A stretch of 38,946 nt of DNA from contig SUZS01000025.1 of the NCBI GenBank assembly GCA_015059785.1, positions 1 through 38,946 on the forward strand, given 5' to 3'. Within the stretch, counting starts at the first letter, position 1, and every line of letters starts with the position of its first letter. Both the position numbers and the translations under genes were made by a program. Below, in pieces: positions 15,454 to 24,604 of this stretch. The stretch is from Rikenellaceae bacterium. Its GTDB lineage: Bacteria; Bacteroidota; Bacteroidia; Bacteroidales; Rikenellaceae. Below the pieces are notes generated by a model. The model was given only the letters and a program-made list of their open reading frames with translations. It searched no databases and was not told the DNA's origin.

Positions 15454-16836
15454 ATGGCGGCGAGGAGATTGTACTTTTTGGGCATCGGTGGCATTGGTAT
15501 GAGTGCTCTTGCGCGATTCTTTATGCACGAGGGGTGCCAGGTTGCGGGCTATGACCGTACGGCAACGCCTCTTACGGCACGACTTGAGGCTGAGGGTGCG
15601 CAGGTGAACTATCAGGATAGCGTTGAGGCTATACCAGAACAGTTTCTTGATAAGAGTACTGTTGTGGTCTATACCCCCGCTGTTCCGGCAGACCATCCGC
15701 AGATGCAATACTTCCGCGAGGGAGGCTATCGTATGCTCAAACGCTCGCAGATGCTCGGAGAGCTGTCGGTGGGTAAGTTTGTTATGGCTGTGGCGGGCAC
15801 GCACGGCAAGACTACAACATCTACGCTTGTTAGTTGGCTCAATTATGCTGCTGCGGGCGAGGGTAGTGCCTTTTTAGGTGGTGTGTCAAAGAATTTTGAC
15901 TCTAACCTTGTGTTGGGCACAGGACGAAGACTCGCTGTTGAGGCGGATGAGTTTGACCGTTCGTTTTTGCAGCTTACGCCAAATGTTGCGGTGGTAACAT
16001 CTGCCGATGCAGACCATCTTGATATCTATGGCACTCATGAGGCTGTGAAGGAGGCTTTTAGTCAATTTATTGATAGAATTTCGGCTGGCGGTGCTCTTGT
16101 TATTAAGAGGGGCGTTGATGTAGCTATTCGCAATGGTGAGATTTCGGTCTACCGATACTCGTTTGACGAGCCTTCGGACTTCTATGCGACAAACATCACT
16201 CTGCTGCCTACGGGACACTATACATTTGACATTGTGACCCCATTTGGGACTGTTGAGGGGTGTACTCTCGGTATCCCGGGATGGGTGAATGTGGAGAATG
16301 CTGTGGCTGCCGTGGCACTCTTTATCCTTGCTGCAAAGTCGGAGGGTAAGGATGTGGATTACGATGCTCTGCGTCGGGCACTGGCTGAGTTTAGTGGCGT
16401 TAAGCGACGCTTTGAGTTCTATGTGAACACGCCCAAGGCGGTCTATATGGATGACTATGCGCACCATCCGCGTGAGTTGATGGCGGCGATAACATCAGTA
16501 AAGAGGATGTTCCCAGGCCGTAAGCTTACAGCTCTGTTCCAGCCGCACCTCTACACTCGTACGCGCGACCTGTATGAGGAGTTTGCTCAGGCGCTGAGCC
16601 TGGCAGATGAGGTTGTACTGCTGCCGATATATCCAGCTCGTGAGCTCCCGATAGAGGGCATCACAAGCCAGATTATTGCCGATAGGGTAGCGGTGCCTTG
16701 CGCCATTGTTGAGCGTGAGGGTCTTGCACAGTGGCTTGCGGATGCGGATACAGACATTGTTGTGACCTTCGGAGCTGGAAATATTGATGCCTACTGCACA
16801 GCGGTGGCAGAAGTTATTGAGGCGAAGAGTAGATAG
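15454..16836 (+). CDS. murC: MurC: UDP-N-acetylmuramate-L-alanine ligase
   Basis: ATP-dependent ligase adding L-Ala to UDP-MurNAc, first step of the peptide stem. 460 aa. It has the N-terminal UDP-binding Rossmann motif GIGGIGMSALA (about residues 9-19), the ATP loop AGTHGKTTTSTL (about 112-123), ADEFDRSF and the C-terminal YMDDYAHHP and LFQPHLYTRT motifs, all typical of MurC. Start follows murG by 1 nt, implying coupled translation. Confidence 0.96.
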   Translation: MAARRLYFLGIGGIGMSALARFFMHEGCQVAGYDRTATPLTARLEAEGAQVNYQDSVEAIPEQFLDKSTVVVYTPAVPADHPQMQYFREGGYRMLKRSQMLGELSVGKFVMAVAGTHGKTTTSTLVSWLNYAAAGEGSAFLGGVSKNFDSNLVLGTGRRLAVEADEFDRSFLQLTPNVAVVTSADADHLDIYGTHEAVKEAFSQFIDRISAGGALVIKRGVDVAIRNGEISVYRYSFDEPSDFYATNITLLPTGHYTFDIVTPFGTVEGCTLGIPGWVNVENAVAAVALFILAAKSEGKDVDYDALRRALAEFSGVKRRFEFYVNTPKAVYMDDYAHHPRELMAAITSVKRMFPGRKLTALFQPHLYTRTRDLYEEFAQALSLADEVVLLPIYPARELPIEGITSQIIADRVAVPCAIVEREGLAQWLADADTDIVVTFGAGNIDAYCTAVAEVIEAKSR

Positions 16837-16850
16837 GAGGTAGGAGTTGT

Positions 16851-17912
16851 ATGTGGAGACGGATTGCAAATATTGCTCTGGTGGTGGTTATATGGTCAGC
16901 TATTGCGGCGTATGTCACCTTTAGTGCGTTGCTTGTTCGTCGCCATAATCAGGAGCAGAATGTCGAGCGACTGTCTATTGAGATTGTCGACTCTACAGCC
17001 TCTGGACAGCTTATAACATCGCAGCGAGTGCGTGAGATGCTCCTTGATAGAGGTATTGCGACGATAAATACCAACATCAGAAGCGTTGATACGCAGGCTA
17101 TACGCGAGATGATTTGCAAGGAGGGTTTTGTGGACTATGTGGGCATCTATGCCTCGTATAGCGGCACACTGCATATCCGCATCAGTCAGCGTAAGCCTCT
17201 GCTGAGGTTTATGGTCGATGGTTACAACTGCTACATAACTGCCGATGGTTATGTTTTCCGCTCTCCAGAGCGAGCTGCGCTCTACATACCCGTTGTAAGT
17301 GGGGATTATAGCCCTATCTTTGAATCTGGGTATGAGGGTAGGCTGAGCGATGAGATTGAGGCAAGCAGGGTTGAGTGTTTAGACTCTGTGCGCATTGTTG
17401 GTAGGCAGAGAGCTCCTATACTTGAGCGACAAGAGTTTTGGCTCTCTCGCCGCAAGGCTGTTAGGGATAGTACTATTGAGGATAGGGCTGAACGCAAACG
17501 CCTTAATCGTTATATTGATGGCCATCTGAGGGATTGTAAGCGCGCTCTTGAGGGCGTTGAGGCTCAGCAGCGAGCAGTTGAGGCTCGCTTTGAGCGCAAG
17601 GTGGAGCGATATGATGAGCTCAATAGCCTGCTGGACTTTGTGGCTAAGACGCAGAGTGATAGCTTTTGGCGAGCAGAGATTGTGCAGATTGTCGCCACAA
17701 CGACAAGTGATAATCGCCTGAGCCTAATGCTTATACCGCGCAGTGGTAATCATCGTATTGAGTTTGGGTGGTTAGAAAACTGCGAGCAGAAGCTTGATAA
17801 GCTGCGGACCTTTTACGACAAGGTCGCCGTTACCCGCGGCTGGGATAGCTACAAGATGGTAAATTTGAACTATGCAGATAAGATTATCTGTACATATAAA
17901 GATGAAAATTAA
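16851..17912 (+). CDS. ftsQ: FtsQ-like cell division protein with coiled-coil insertion
   Basis: Bitopic divisome protein linking cytoplasmic and periplasmic parts. Assigned from position between murC and ftsA, the single N-terminal membrane helix (residues about 7-29) and the POTRA/FtsQ-like region (40-160: QLITSQRVREMLLDRG, VDYVGIYASYSGTLHIRISQRKPLLRF, NCYITADGYVF). At 353 aa it is longer than typical FtsQ proteins (roughly 250-280 aa). The extra piece (about 165-265) is highly charged and predicted helical (ERQEFWLSRRKAVRDST through EARFERKVERYDELN), probably a coiled coil. The region after 270 (FWRAEIVQIVATT ... HRIEFGW) matches the usual C-terminal beta domain. Confidence 0.8.
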   Translation: MWRRIANIALVVVIWSAIAAYVTFSALLVRRHNQEQNVERLSIEIVDSTASGQLITSQRVREMLLDRGIATINTNIRSVDTQAIREMICKEGFVDYVGIYASYSGTLHIRISQRKPLLRFMVDGYNCYITADGYVFRSPERAALYIPVVSGDYSPIFESGYEGRLSDEIEASRVECLDSVRIVGRQRAPILERQEFWLSRRKAVRDSTIEDRAERKRLNRYIDGHLRDCKRALEGVEAQQRAVEARFERKVERYDELNSLLDFVAKTQSDSFWRAEIVQIVATTTSDNRLSLMLIPRSGNHRIEFGWLENCEQKLDKLRTFYDKVAVTRGWDSYKMVNLNYADKIICTYKDEN

Positions 17913-17918
17913 CACTAT

Positions 17919-19382
17919 ATGAAACAATATTTTGTAGGAGTAGATTTGGGTAGTGCCAATGTTGTTATGGTTGTCGGCTCGCGTGATGAGAGCTCGGAAC
18001 TAATCAATATTGAGGGTGTATCTGTGCAACCGAACAAGAAGAGTATCAAGCACGGACACATCTGCACAACCTTGACAAGTGCAGTGCAGAATCTGAGCTC
18101 GGTAATTTTGAGCGCCAAGCGAGAACTGGAGCAGGAGCTGGGTATCAAGATTGAGCAGGGCTATTTTAGCCTTGGAGATACAAATACCCGCTGCGTGATT
18201 GTTGAGGATATGATGCCGGTGAAGAATAAGCGCACAGGCGTTATTGGCAATGATGACCTCAATATTATGCGTCAGCTCGTGAGCCAAATTCGCACAGAGA
18301 GTTGCGCCGAGGGTGTGCTCAGCTTCTCGCCGCTGTGCTACTATGTCAATGGTACAAAGCGCGTGCTTGACCCAACGGGTCTTCAGGGAAGTTGGCTCAA
18401 GGCTCGCTATATGCTCACTGTGGGTATGAATGACCAGCAGAACTATCTCAAGGGGCTACACCACAAGCTGGGTATGGAGATTCAGGGTATCTTTGTTGGC
18501 CCGACAATCACCTTCCCGCTGCTTGTCTCTGCTGTAGAGGCTGAGCAGGGTGTTGTTATCGTGGATATCGGCGCAGAGGTTACAGATGTAACTATTGTGC
18601 GCGAGGGTCGTGTGCAGTACTTCCGCTCACTGTCTATTGGCGCAGAGTTGATAGATGCCGACCTGAAGTCTATACTGCCAAAGGGGTGCAAAGTAAATAG
18701 AATTAAGCATATATATGGCAAGGCTCTAAGTAGCAATGTTGCTGATAATGTGGTTATTAAGGACGGTACACGCGAGATTATACACCGCAATATAGCAACT
18801 GTTATTGAGGCGCGACTGATGGATATTGCAGAGGTTGTAGGCAAGGTGGTTGTTGAGTCCGGCTATGGCGAGTTTATTCCGCACGGCTATGTGCTTACGG
18901 GAGGCTCGGCGTCGCTCGATATGATTGATGAGCTGTTTGAGCGTGAGCTAAATCGTCCGTGCCGCAAGGCTGATAAGCTCTATGGCATAGGTAAGATAAA
19001 TCCAGAGTGCGATATTACCCCTGGACAGCACGCTGCACTGGCAATTATGCTCAATGCGGCTAAGCTCTCAGCATCTTATGTCAAGGAGTTAGATGTTGTA
19101 GATAACTCGGATGATAAGGATGCAGAGATTGAGGATAATAGCCCAGCGAAGGAGGTGCCAACACCTCAGCAGCCTCAGATAAAGAGTGCCGAGGTAACAC
19201 CAACAGATACTGATGAGGTAAACCCTACTGCAGAGGGCGATGCTACTGCACCTACAGAGGTTACTGAGCCTGCAAAGCCTACAGCAAAGGGTGGCGACAA
19301 GAAGGGCAAAGGCGGTGGCGTGTTAGATAAGATTGCTGGATTTTTCTCTCGTTCACTTGGCGGTGATGATAAGGATAAATAG
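17919..19382 (+). CDS. ftsA: FtsA: actin-like divisome protein
   Basis: Anchors FtsZ filaments to the cytoplasmic membrane. 487 aa. Actin-fold ATPase motifs are GVDLGSANVVMVVG (residues 7-20), VVIVDIGAEVTDVTIV and VLTGGSASLDMIDELF. After about residue 390 comes an acidic, Pro/Thr-rich linker (DNSDDKDAEIEDNSPAKEV onward). The C-terminus VLDKIAGFFSRSLGG is an amphipathic helix of the kind used for membrane targeting. Linker and overall length exceed those of E. coli FtsA (420 aa). It starts 6 nt after ftsQ. Confidence 0.95.
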   Translation: MKQYFVGVDLGSANVVMVVGSRDESSELINIEGVSVQPNKKSIKHGHICTTLTSAVQNLSSVILSAKRELEQELGIKIEQGYFSLGDTNTRCVIVEDMMPVKNKRTGVIGNDDLNIMRQLVSQIRTESCAEGVLSFSPLCYYVNGTKRVLDPTGLQGSWLKARYMLTVGMNDQQNYLKGLHHKLGMEIQGIFVGPTITFPLLVSAVEAEQGVVIVDIGAEVTDVTIVREGRVQYFRSLSIGAELIDADLKSILPKGCKVNRIKHIYGKALSSNVADNVVIKDGTREIIHRNIATVIEARLMDIAEVVGKVVVESGYGEFIPHGYVLTGGSASLDMIDELFERELNRPCRKADKLYGIGKINPECDITPGQHAALAIMLNAAKLSASYVKELDVVDNSDDKDAEIEDNSPAKEVPTPQQPQIKSAEVTPTDTDEVNPTAEGDATAPTEVTEPAKPTAKGGDKKGKGGGVLDKIAGFFSRSLGGDDKDK

Positions 19383-19415
19383 TTGATTATAAACAGATTG
19401 TAAAGATATTTCCCT

Positions 19416-21068
19416 ATGGGACTGTATAGCGAATTTAAGAATAGTAGGGTTACTGCACACGGCATACCGGCAAAGATAATGGTTATCGGTGTTGGTGGTG
19501 CGGGCGGTAACACTGTAGACCACATCTACACGCTCAGTATCAAGGGCGTGAACCTAATGATTTGCAACACCGATAGCAAGGCCCTGGATAAGAGTCCGCT
19601 TGGTGATACCCAGAAGATATGTATGGGCGATGGCAAGGGTGCTGGTAATGATGCTCAGGTGGGCCAGGATAAGGCTAAGGAGTCGCTGCCAACTATCCGC
19701 GAGTATGTCAGACAGCACAACCCAGACCTTGTCTTTATCACTGCCGGTATGGGTGGTGGTACGGGTACGGGTGCTACGCCTATAATTGCGCAGATGATTA
19801 ACTCGCTCAATATCCCTCTTATTGCTATACTTACTACCCCATCTATCAATGAGGGTAAGCACCGCTTTGATCAGGCGATGAATGGTATTAGCATTATGCA
19901 GGACTTTGTTGATACATTTATCATCATCCGCAACGAGACAATCATCAGCTTGTGTGACGACCGCTCTGTGCACGATGCCTTTAATATGGCAAACGATGTT
20001 GTGGCATACGCTGCCAAGGGTATTGCTGAGATTGCCCTTACGCAGTCAGACCTTGTCAGTGTCGATATCTCCGATGTGTGTAAGGTTGTGCGCAATAGCC
20101 ACTATGCCGTTATGGGTATGGCGGCAGAGTCGGGTGAGGACCGCGTTATAAAGGCTATTGATAAGGCAGTGCTCTCGCCACTGTTTGGCGGTGTGCCTAT
20201 CAAGGGGGCCAAGGAGGTGCTTGTCAATTTTGCCACTTCGTCTCCAGATGGGCTGAAGATGAAGGAGGTTAATAAGGCCCTTGACTATATTCAGAAGATT
20301 GCCGGCGGCGAGGATGACAATGGCGATATAATCCCTGTCAATATTATCTGGGGTACAAGCATTAAGCCAGAGCTTAACGATAGCATCGAGATTATCGTTG
20401 TTGTTACGGGCTTCCACGCAGATAGCTACTACCATAGTACCTTTGGTGGTAAGCTCAACCTTGAGCTTGAGTCGCGTCAAACGACTGCACCAGAGCCTGC
20501 AGAGCCAACACCTCCAGTTACTACTACAGTGCCACAACCTGCAGTGCAGCCTACAGTGCAGCCAAAACCAACCCCTGCACCTGCTCCTACACCACAGCCG
20601 AAGCCAGCACCTGCTCCTGCACCGCAGCCAAAACCAACCCCTGCACCTACTCCTGCACCGCAGCCGAAGCCAGCACCTGCTCCTGCACCGCAGCCAAAAC
20701 CAACCCCTGCACCTACTCCTGCACCGCAGCCAAAGCCGACGCCTGCTCCTGCACCGCAGCCGAAGCCGCAGCCAACTCCTGCACCTACGCCGCAGCCTGC
20801 CGTTGCGCCCGCACCAGAGGTTGAGCCGAAGCTGTCAGAGCCGTGGAGAGTGCCTATTCCAGAGCGAGTGGCTCCAAAACCGATAGCTCCGCAGACGCTT
20901 AGTGGGGGTTATCAGCTTGACCCAAATACGCCAGCATATAAGTCTCGCCGAGGGATGATGTTGATGAATGAGATTAAGGGTAAGAAGGTGATTATCAAGG
21001 TTGATGGCTCGTATGTTGATGATGAGGTTGTTACAGATACAACACAGCAGCAGGCGCTTGATTTTTAA
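19416..21068 (+). CDS. ftsZ: FtsZ: tubulin-like division GTPase with long Pro-rich linker
   Basis: Forms the Z-ring. 550 aa. GTPase core features are [14 protein letters not shown] near residue 23, [10 protein letters not shown], the tubulin signature GGGTGTG at 113-119 and the T7-loop-like region [13 protein letters not shown]. The core ends around residue 345. A linker of about 115 residues (about 350-465) follows, built from Pro-Ala-Pro-Gln-Pro-Lys-Pro-Thr repeats. [12 protein letters not shown] (about 501-512) resembles the conserved C-terminal peptide that binds FtsA, but roughly 38 further residues follow it ([20 protein letters not shown]...), which is unusual because that peptide normally lies near the very end. 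Last gene of the cluster, 33 nt after ftsA. Confidence 0.96.
   Translation: MGLYSEFKNSRVTAHGIPAKIMVIGVGGAGGNTVDHIYTLSIKGVNLMICNTDSKALDKSPLGDTQKICMGDGKGAGNDAQVGQDKAKESLPTIREYVRQHNPDLVFITAGMGGGTGTGATPIIAQMINSLNIPLIAILTTPSINEGKHRFDQAMNGISIMQDFVDTFIIIRNETIISLCDDRSVHDAFNMANDVVAYAAKGIAEIALTQSDLVSVDISDVCKVVRNSHYAVMGMAAESGEDRVIKAIDKAVLSPLFGGVPIKGAKEVLVNFATSSPDGLKMKEVNKALDYIQKIAGGEDDNGDIIPVNIIWGTSIKPELNDSIEIIVVVTGFHADSYYHSTFGGKLNLELESRQTTAPEPAEPTPPVTTTVPQPAVQPTVQPKPTPAPAPTPQPKPAPAPAPQPKPTPAPTPAPQPKPAPAPAPQPKPTPAPTPAPQPKPTPAPAPQPKPQPTPAPTPQPAVAPAPEVEPKLSEPWRVPIPERVAPKPIAPQTLSGGYQLDPNTPAYKSRRGMMLMNEIKGKKVIIKVDGSYVDDEVVTDTTQQQALDF
20562..20790 (+). repeat. Repeat DNA encoding FtsZ Pro-rich linker
   Basis: Units beginning CCAAAACC at 20562, 20628 and 20694 repeat with a 66-bp period (22 residues), followed by a shorter 36-bp step to 20730. 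The units encode (K)[21 protein letters not shown]. Near identity between units suggests recent slippage or recombination, so linker length may vary between strains. Confidence 0.8.
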
Positions 21069-21088
21069 GAAGATAAATTGACTGATAG

Positions 21089-22363
21089 ATGATAGAGTAT
21101 TTAGGATTTGACCCGCAAGTGTTGTTTTTGATAGCGGGAGACATTGTTTTGTTGTTGTTGTCAGGGATGATGTCCTCCTCTGAGGTAGCCTACTTCTCGC
21201 TTACCCCCGCTGAGGTCCGTCATATAAAGCGTTCTGGCTCTATGGCTGCTGCCTCTGCAACAAAACTGTTAAACAATCCCGATATGCTATTGGCGACAAT
21301 TCTTGTTGTCAATAATATGGTCAATATCGGAACAGTTGTGCTATCGACACAGATTCTAAACTCGATGTTTAACTTTGGTAGCCTGAGCTTCCTTGTTCAC
21401 ACCGTTATTGTGACCTTCTTGCTTCTTCTCTTTGGCGAGGTGCTGCCGAAGGTCTTTGCGCAGGGCTCAACGATGCGCGTGGCGCTGTGGTTTGCTCAGC
21501 CGCTGACTATTCTGCGATGGCTTGTATACCCACTGAGCATAGCTCTTGTAAAGACCTCTACAGTTGTCAGTGACCGCCTTGCGCAGAAGAGTGGCGAGCT
21601 GTCCATAGAGGATTTGGCAGATGCTGTGGATATGACCCGCACGACATCTACCGAGGAGCAGAAGATTCTCTCGGGCATTGTGGACTTCGCCTCACGAGAG
21701 GTTGAGCAGATTATGCGCCCACGAATGGATATTGTCGCCATTGAGCAGACGATGACCTTTAGTGAGGTTAAGCAGATAATCAACTCTGCGGGCTACTCGC
21801 GTCTGCCAGTATACTCGGAGAGTATTGACAACATTAAGGGAACGCTCTTTGTCAAGGACCTTATCGCTTATGCTAATCGCGGGGATGATTTCGGTTGGCA
21901 GAGCCTTATTCGTGAGCCATATATCGTACCTATGCACAAGCAGATAACCGACCTGCTGGAGGATTTCCGTAACGACAAGGTGCATATGGCACTTGTTGTA
22001 GACGAGTACGGAGCAATGCAGGGCCTTGTAACTCTTGAGGATATACTTGAGGAGGTTGTGGGTGAGATTTCGGACGAGAGTGATACGGACGAGAGCTTCT
22101 ATGAGCGCATAGACCAGAATACATATATCTTTGACGGCAAGACTCATATTGTAGATATGCTCCGAGTGCTTCAGCTTGACGCCTCTATGTTTGAGGATGT
22201 GCAGGGAAGGGCGGAGACTGTTGCCGGCTTGCTTCTTGAGATAAAGCGAAACTTTCTTAAAAAGGGGGAGCAGATAACCTCTCACTCAATACGCTTTATT
22301 GTTACTGCTGTTGAGGGTCGCCGCATTGAGAAGATTAAGGTAATAGTGCCAAACTATGATTAG
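21089..22363 (+). CDS. gldE: GldE-type gliding-motility-associated CNNM/CorC-like membrane protein
   Basis: 424 aa inner-membrane protein. The N-terminal DUF21/CNNM region has about four hydrophobic segments (residues 10-160, with GMMSSSEVAYFSLTP). Two CBS domains follow (IMRPRMDIVAIEQTMTFSEV and KVHMALVVDEYGAMQGLVTLEDILEEVVGEI), then a C-terminal CorC/HlyC domain (YIFDGKTHIVDMLR ... RRIEKIKVIV). The family includes divalent-cation transport-linked proteins. GldE is named from its co-occurrence with gliding genes, but it is also present in non-gliding Bacteroidales. Its last codons overlap the next gene by 8 nt. Confidence 0.85.
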   Translation: MIEYLGFDPQVLFLIAGDIVLLLLSGMMSSSEVAYFSLTPAEVRHIKRSGSMAAASATKLLNNPDMLLATILVVNNMVNIGTVVLSTQILNSMFNFGSLSFLVHTVIVTFLLLLFGEVLPKVFAQGSTMRVALWFAQPLTILRWLVYPLSIALVKTSTVVSDRLAQKSGELSIEDLADAVDMTRTTSTEEQKILSGIVDFASREVEQIMRPRMDIVAIEQTMTFSEVKQIINSAGYSRLPVYSESIDNIKGTLFVKDLIAYANRGDDFGWQSLIREPYIVPMHKQITDLLEDFRNDKVHMALVVDEYGAMQGLVTLEDILEEVVGEISDESDTDESFYERIDQNTYIFDGKTHIVDMLRVLQLDASMFEDVQGRAETVAGLLLEIKRNFLKKGEQITSHSIRFIVTAVEGRRIEKIKVIVPNYD

Positions 22364-22919
22364 CCAACTGTTGCTCTCGCCACTGCTCACTGCGGAACAA
22401 TGTAGGGATCTAGTCAGTGAGGCGGATTTCCTTACGGCAGAGAGTTTTTGTGACTCTCGCGCGGCGGAGTACCTCACCTGGCGTGCCGTTCTGGCTAACT
22501 ACCTAGGGAATGTTCCACAGATTGTCTATACAGAGCAGGGTGCGCCACGCATTGAGGGTAGTGACCTTTATATAGGTGTCTCGCATACGGTAGACCTTGT
22601 GGCGGTTGTGGTCTCTGATGAGGCGTGTGCTGTTGATGTAGAGCGCAAGGATAGAGATGTGAAGCGCATAAGTGAGCGTTTTTTGAGCGCGAGAGAGAGG
22701 GAAATGTGTTGCTCGAATGAGGATTTTATAACCTTTTGGTGTGCTCGCGAATGCTACTATAAACTGCGAGGGGACTCTTCGCTATCGCTGCTTACAGATA
22801 TGCGTATAACGGCGTATGATCAAGAGGCAGGATGTGTGACTGTTGAGGATAATAGAGCACAAAGTTCAACCTTCAGAATAGAGCGCACTGCCGAACATAT
22901 TGTTGTCTATACAATATAA
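22356..22919 (+). CDS. 4'-phosphopantetheinyl transferase superfamily protein
   Basis: 187 aa. It transfers phosphopantetheine from CoA to a carrier-protein serine. The Mg-binding and catalytic motifs of the Sfp/AcpT-like group are visible: IGVSHTVDLVAVVVSD, CAVDVERKDRDVKRISERFLS and the FWCARECYYKLRGD variant of WxxKEAYxK, with Arg in place of the usual Lys and Cys in place of Ala. It overlaps gldE by 8 nt; the gldE-PPTase pairing is a common Bacteroidales arrangement. Confidence 0.85.
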   Translation: MISQLLLSPLLTAEQCRDLVSEADFLTAESFCDSRAAEYLTWRAVLANYLGNVPQIVYTEQGAPRIEGSDLYIGVSHTVDLVAVVVSDEACAVDVERKDRDVKRISERFLSAREREMCCSNEDFITFWCARECYYKLRGDSSLSLLTDMRITAYDQEAGCVTVEDNRAQSSTFRIERTAEHIVVYTI

Positions 22920-22924
22920 ATTGC

Positions 22925-22932
22925 TAAATTTG
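22925..22932 (+). promoter_or_regulatory. -7 box for MATE exporter
   Basis: TAAATTTG in the 24-nt gap after the PPTase gene, 11 nt before the MATE start codon, suggesting independent transcription. Confidence 0.5.
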
Positions 22933-22943
22933 CACCCATTATT

Positions 22944-24353
22944 ATGGCAAAACAGGCAAATACACTATCGTTAGGAACGGATAATATAGGCTCGTTGCTC
23001 TGGCGTTACGCTGCGCCGGCAATTATTGCTATGGCATCCAACTCTATATACCACATCATTGACTCCATTTTTGTGGGCCATGGTGTTGGTGGAGCTGCTA
23101 TTGCTGGTATGGCAATTACTATGCCGATAATGAATATCGCAGGAGCCTTCGGCGCAATGGTCGGTGTGGGTGCTGCGGCACGAATGTCTATCCGCCTGGG
23201 CGAGGGAAATATGCAGGCTGCAGAGAAGACTCTTGCTAATGCCGTAATGCTAAACCTTATTCTGGGTTTTGCGCTTATGGCCTTTATGCTCATATTCCTT
23301 GACCCAATCTTGCAGCTATTTAGTGGCGGTAATGCCTCGGCAGAGACTATTGGCTATGCGCGTGACTTTATGCGTATTATACTGCTCGGAAATATGACCC
23401 AACATATGTATCTGGGACTTAACGAGCAGATTCGTGCCTCGGGCTATCCGCAGAAGTCTATGCGAATAATCCTTACAGCCGTTGCGCTCAACCTCTGCCT
23501 CAATCCGCTCTTTATCTTTAAGTTTGGCTGGGGTATTAAGGGCTCGGCATTGGCTACTGTAATCTCGCAGGCTGTATCTTTCCTTATTGCCAGCTCACAC
23601 TTCTGTCAGAAGAGCTCTTTTGTCCGCTTCCGCCGTGCAGCCTTTGTGTTGGACTGGAAGATTATCAAGGCGATACTCTCTATCGGCCTTGCACCCTTTA
23701 TGGTCAATATCTGCGCCTCTATGGTTGCAGCCTTTGTCAATACCGCACTGCTCAAATATGGCGGTACGGGCGCACATGATGTTGTGCAGACGACTCACGC
23801 CTCGGCAGATATCTTTGTGGGTGCTTATGGTATTGCCAATAGGGTAGTGATGCTGCTTATTATGGTTATTCAGGGACTAAATCAGGGTATGCAGCCTATT
23901 GTAGGATTTAACTATGGAGCAAAGCAATATGACCGTGTGCGTAAGGCACTCTACCTTACTATTGGCTGCGGTATGACAATCTCTACGCTCGGATTTTTGG
24001 CGTGTCAAATCTTCCCAGAGGGTATCGCGTCTCTGTTTGTAGACTCATCAAAGGGTGGGGATGAGACGCTGATGATTGCCGCCGCATCGCAAGCTATGAG
24101 AACTATCGTGACGATGTTCCCGCTTGTTGGCTTCCAGATTGTGGCTGCTGCATTCTTCCAGTATATCGGTCACGCGAAGTTGGCTATCTTTGTCTCTATG
24201 ACGCGCCAGATGCTCTTTTTGCTGCCACTACTCTGGATTATCCCACGATATATGGGTGCTACGGGCGTCTGGATTTCAATGCCTATTGCCGACTGCGCAT
24301 CTATCACGCTTGCCGCAATACTGCTCTACCGAGAGCTTAAGAAGCTGCGATAG
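22944..24353 (+). CDS. MATE family multidrug/metabolite exporter
   Basis: 469 aa polytopic inner-membrane cation-coupled exporter. About 12 hydrophobic segments in two halves. Characteristic stretches are LLWRYAAPAIIAMASNSIYHIIDSIFVGHGVG at the start, GLNEQIRASGYPQKSM, the second-half repeat (IGLAPFMVNICASMVAAFVNTALLKYGG) and VIQGLNQGMQPIVGFNYGAKQY. Belongs to the NorM/DinF-like MATE group; substrate not predictable. No adjacent regulator. Confidence 0.92.
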   Translation: MAKQANTLSLGTDNIGSLLWRYAAPAIIAMASNSIYHIIDSIFVGHGVGGAAIAGMAITMPIMNIAGAFGAMVGVGAAARMSIRLGEGNMQAAEKTLANAVMLNLILGFALMAFMLIFLDPILQLFSGGNASAETIGYARDFMRIILLGNMTQHMYLGLNEQIRASGYPQKSMRIILTAVALNLCLNPLFIFKFGWGIKGSALATVISQAVSFLIASSHFCQKSSFVRFRRAAFVLDWKIIKAILSIGLAPFMVNICASMVAAFVNTALLKYGGTGAHDVVQTTHASADIFVGAYGIANRVVMLLIMVIQGLNQGMQPIVGFNYGAKQYDRVRKALYLTIGCGMTISTLGFLACQIFPEGIASLFVDSSKGGDETLMIAAASQAMRTIVTMFPLVGFQIVAAAFFQYIGHAKLAIFVSMTRQMLFLLPLLWIIPRYMGATGVWISMPIADCASITLAAILLYRELKKLR

Positions 24354-24439
24354 AGGATAATTTGCTATAAGTAATGCTTATAAATACCCCCCCCCTAATA
24401 ATAAATTTTGATTATATAGATTGTTATATAAAAAGTTAG

Positions 24440-24587
24440 TATATTTGCAGAGCTGGTGTTCCGTAGTTTTTCGGGAAATATTTTTCGTAATGTTATAAAG
24501 TTAGTAAATTAATAAAGGTGGCACCAGCGAGTGTGGATTGTTTTCAATCAAACCATTGAGGGGAGGTCTTACGGAGCCTCCCCTTTT
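24440..24587 (+). ncRNA. Candidate structured non-coding RNA
   Basis: The region between the convergent MATE and MG2-like genes has a -7 box TATATTTG (24440-24447), a closing stem GCTGGTG (24452-24458) pairing exactly with CACCAGC (24522-24528), an inner TTCC/GGAA hairpin (24459-24477), a GATTG-TTTT-CAATC hairpin (about 24536-24549) and an excellent terminator at 24559-24587. There is no convincing short frame. A 6S-type RNA (closing stem plus large A/U-rich bubble) is possible but not shown. A nine-C run at 24387-24395 lies upstream. Confidence 0.5.
24559..24587 (+). terminator. Terminator of MATE gene and/or candidate RNA
   Basis: AGGGGAGG (24559-24566) pairs with CCTCCCCT (24577-24584), followed by TTT on the plus strand. 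No T-run on the minus strand, so it points toward plus-strand transcripts. Confidence 0.8.
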
Positions 24588-24604
24588 ACTTTGCATTGTC
24601 ATAT

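Noticed and set aside
20398..20886. 162-codon alternative frame rich in Leu/His/Gln over the ftsZ linker
   Set aside because: It is a frame-shifted shadow of the Pro-rich repeat; ftsZ is clearly the coding frame.
24387..24395. Nine-C run as a phase-variable tract
   Set aside because: It lies downstream of the MATE gene and outside any coding frame; no gene would be switched by slippage, though an effect on the nearby RNA promoter is not excluded.
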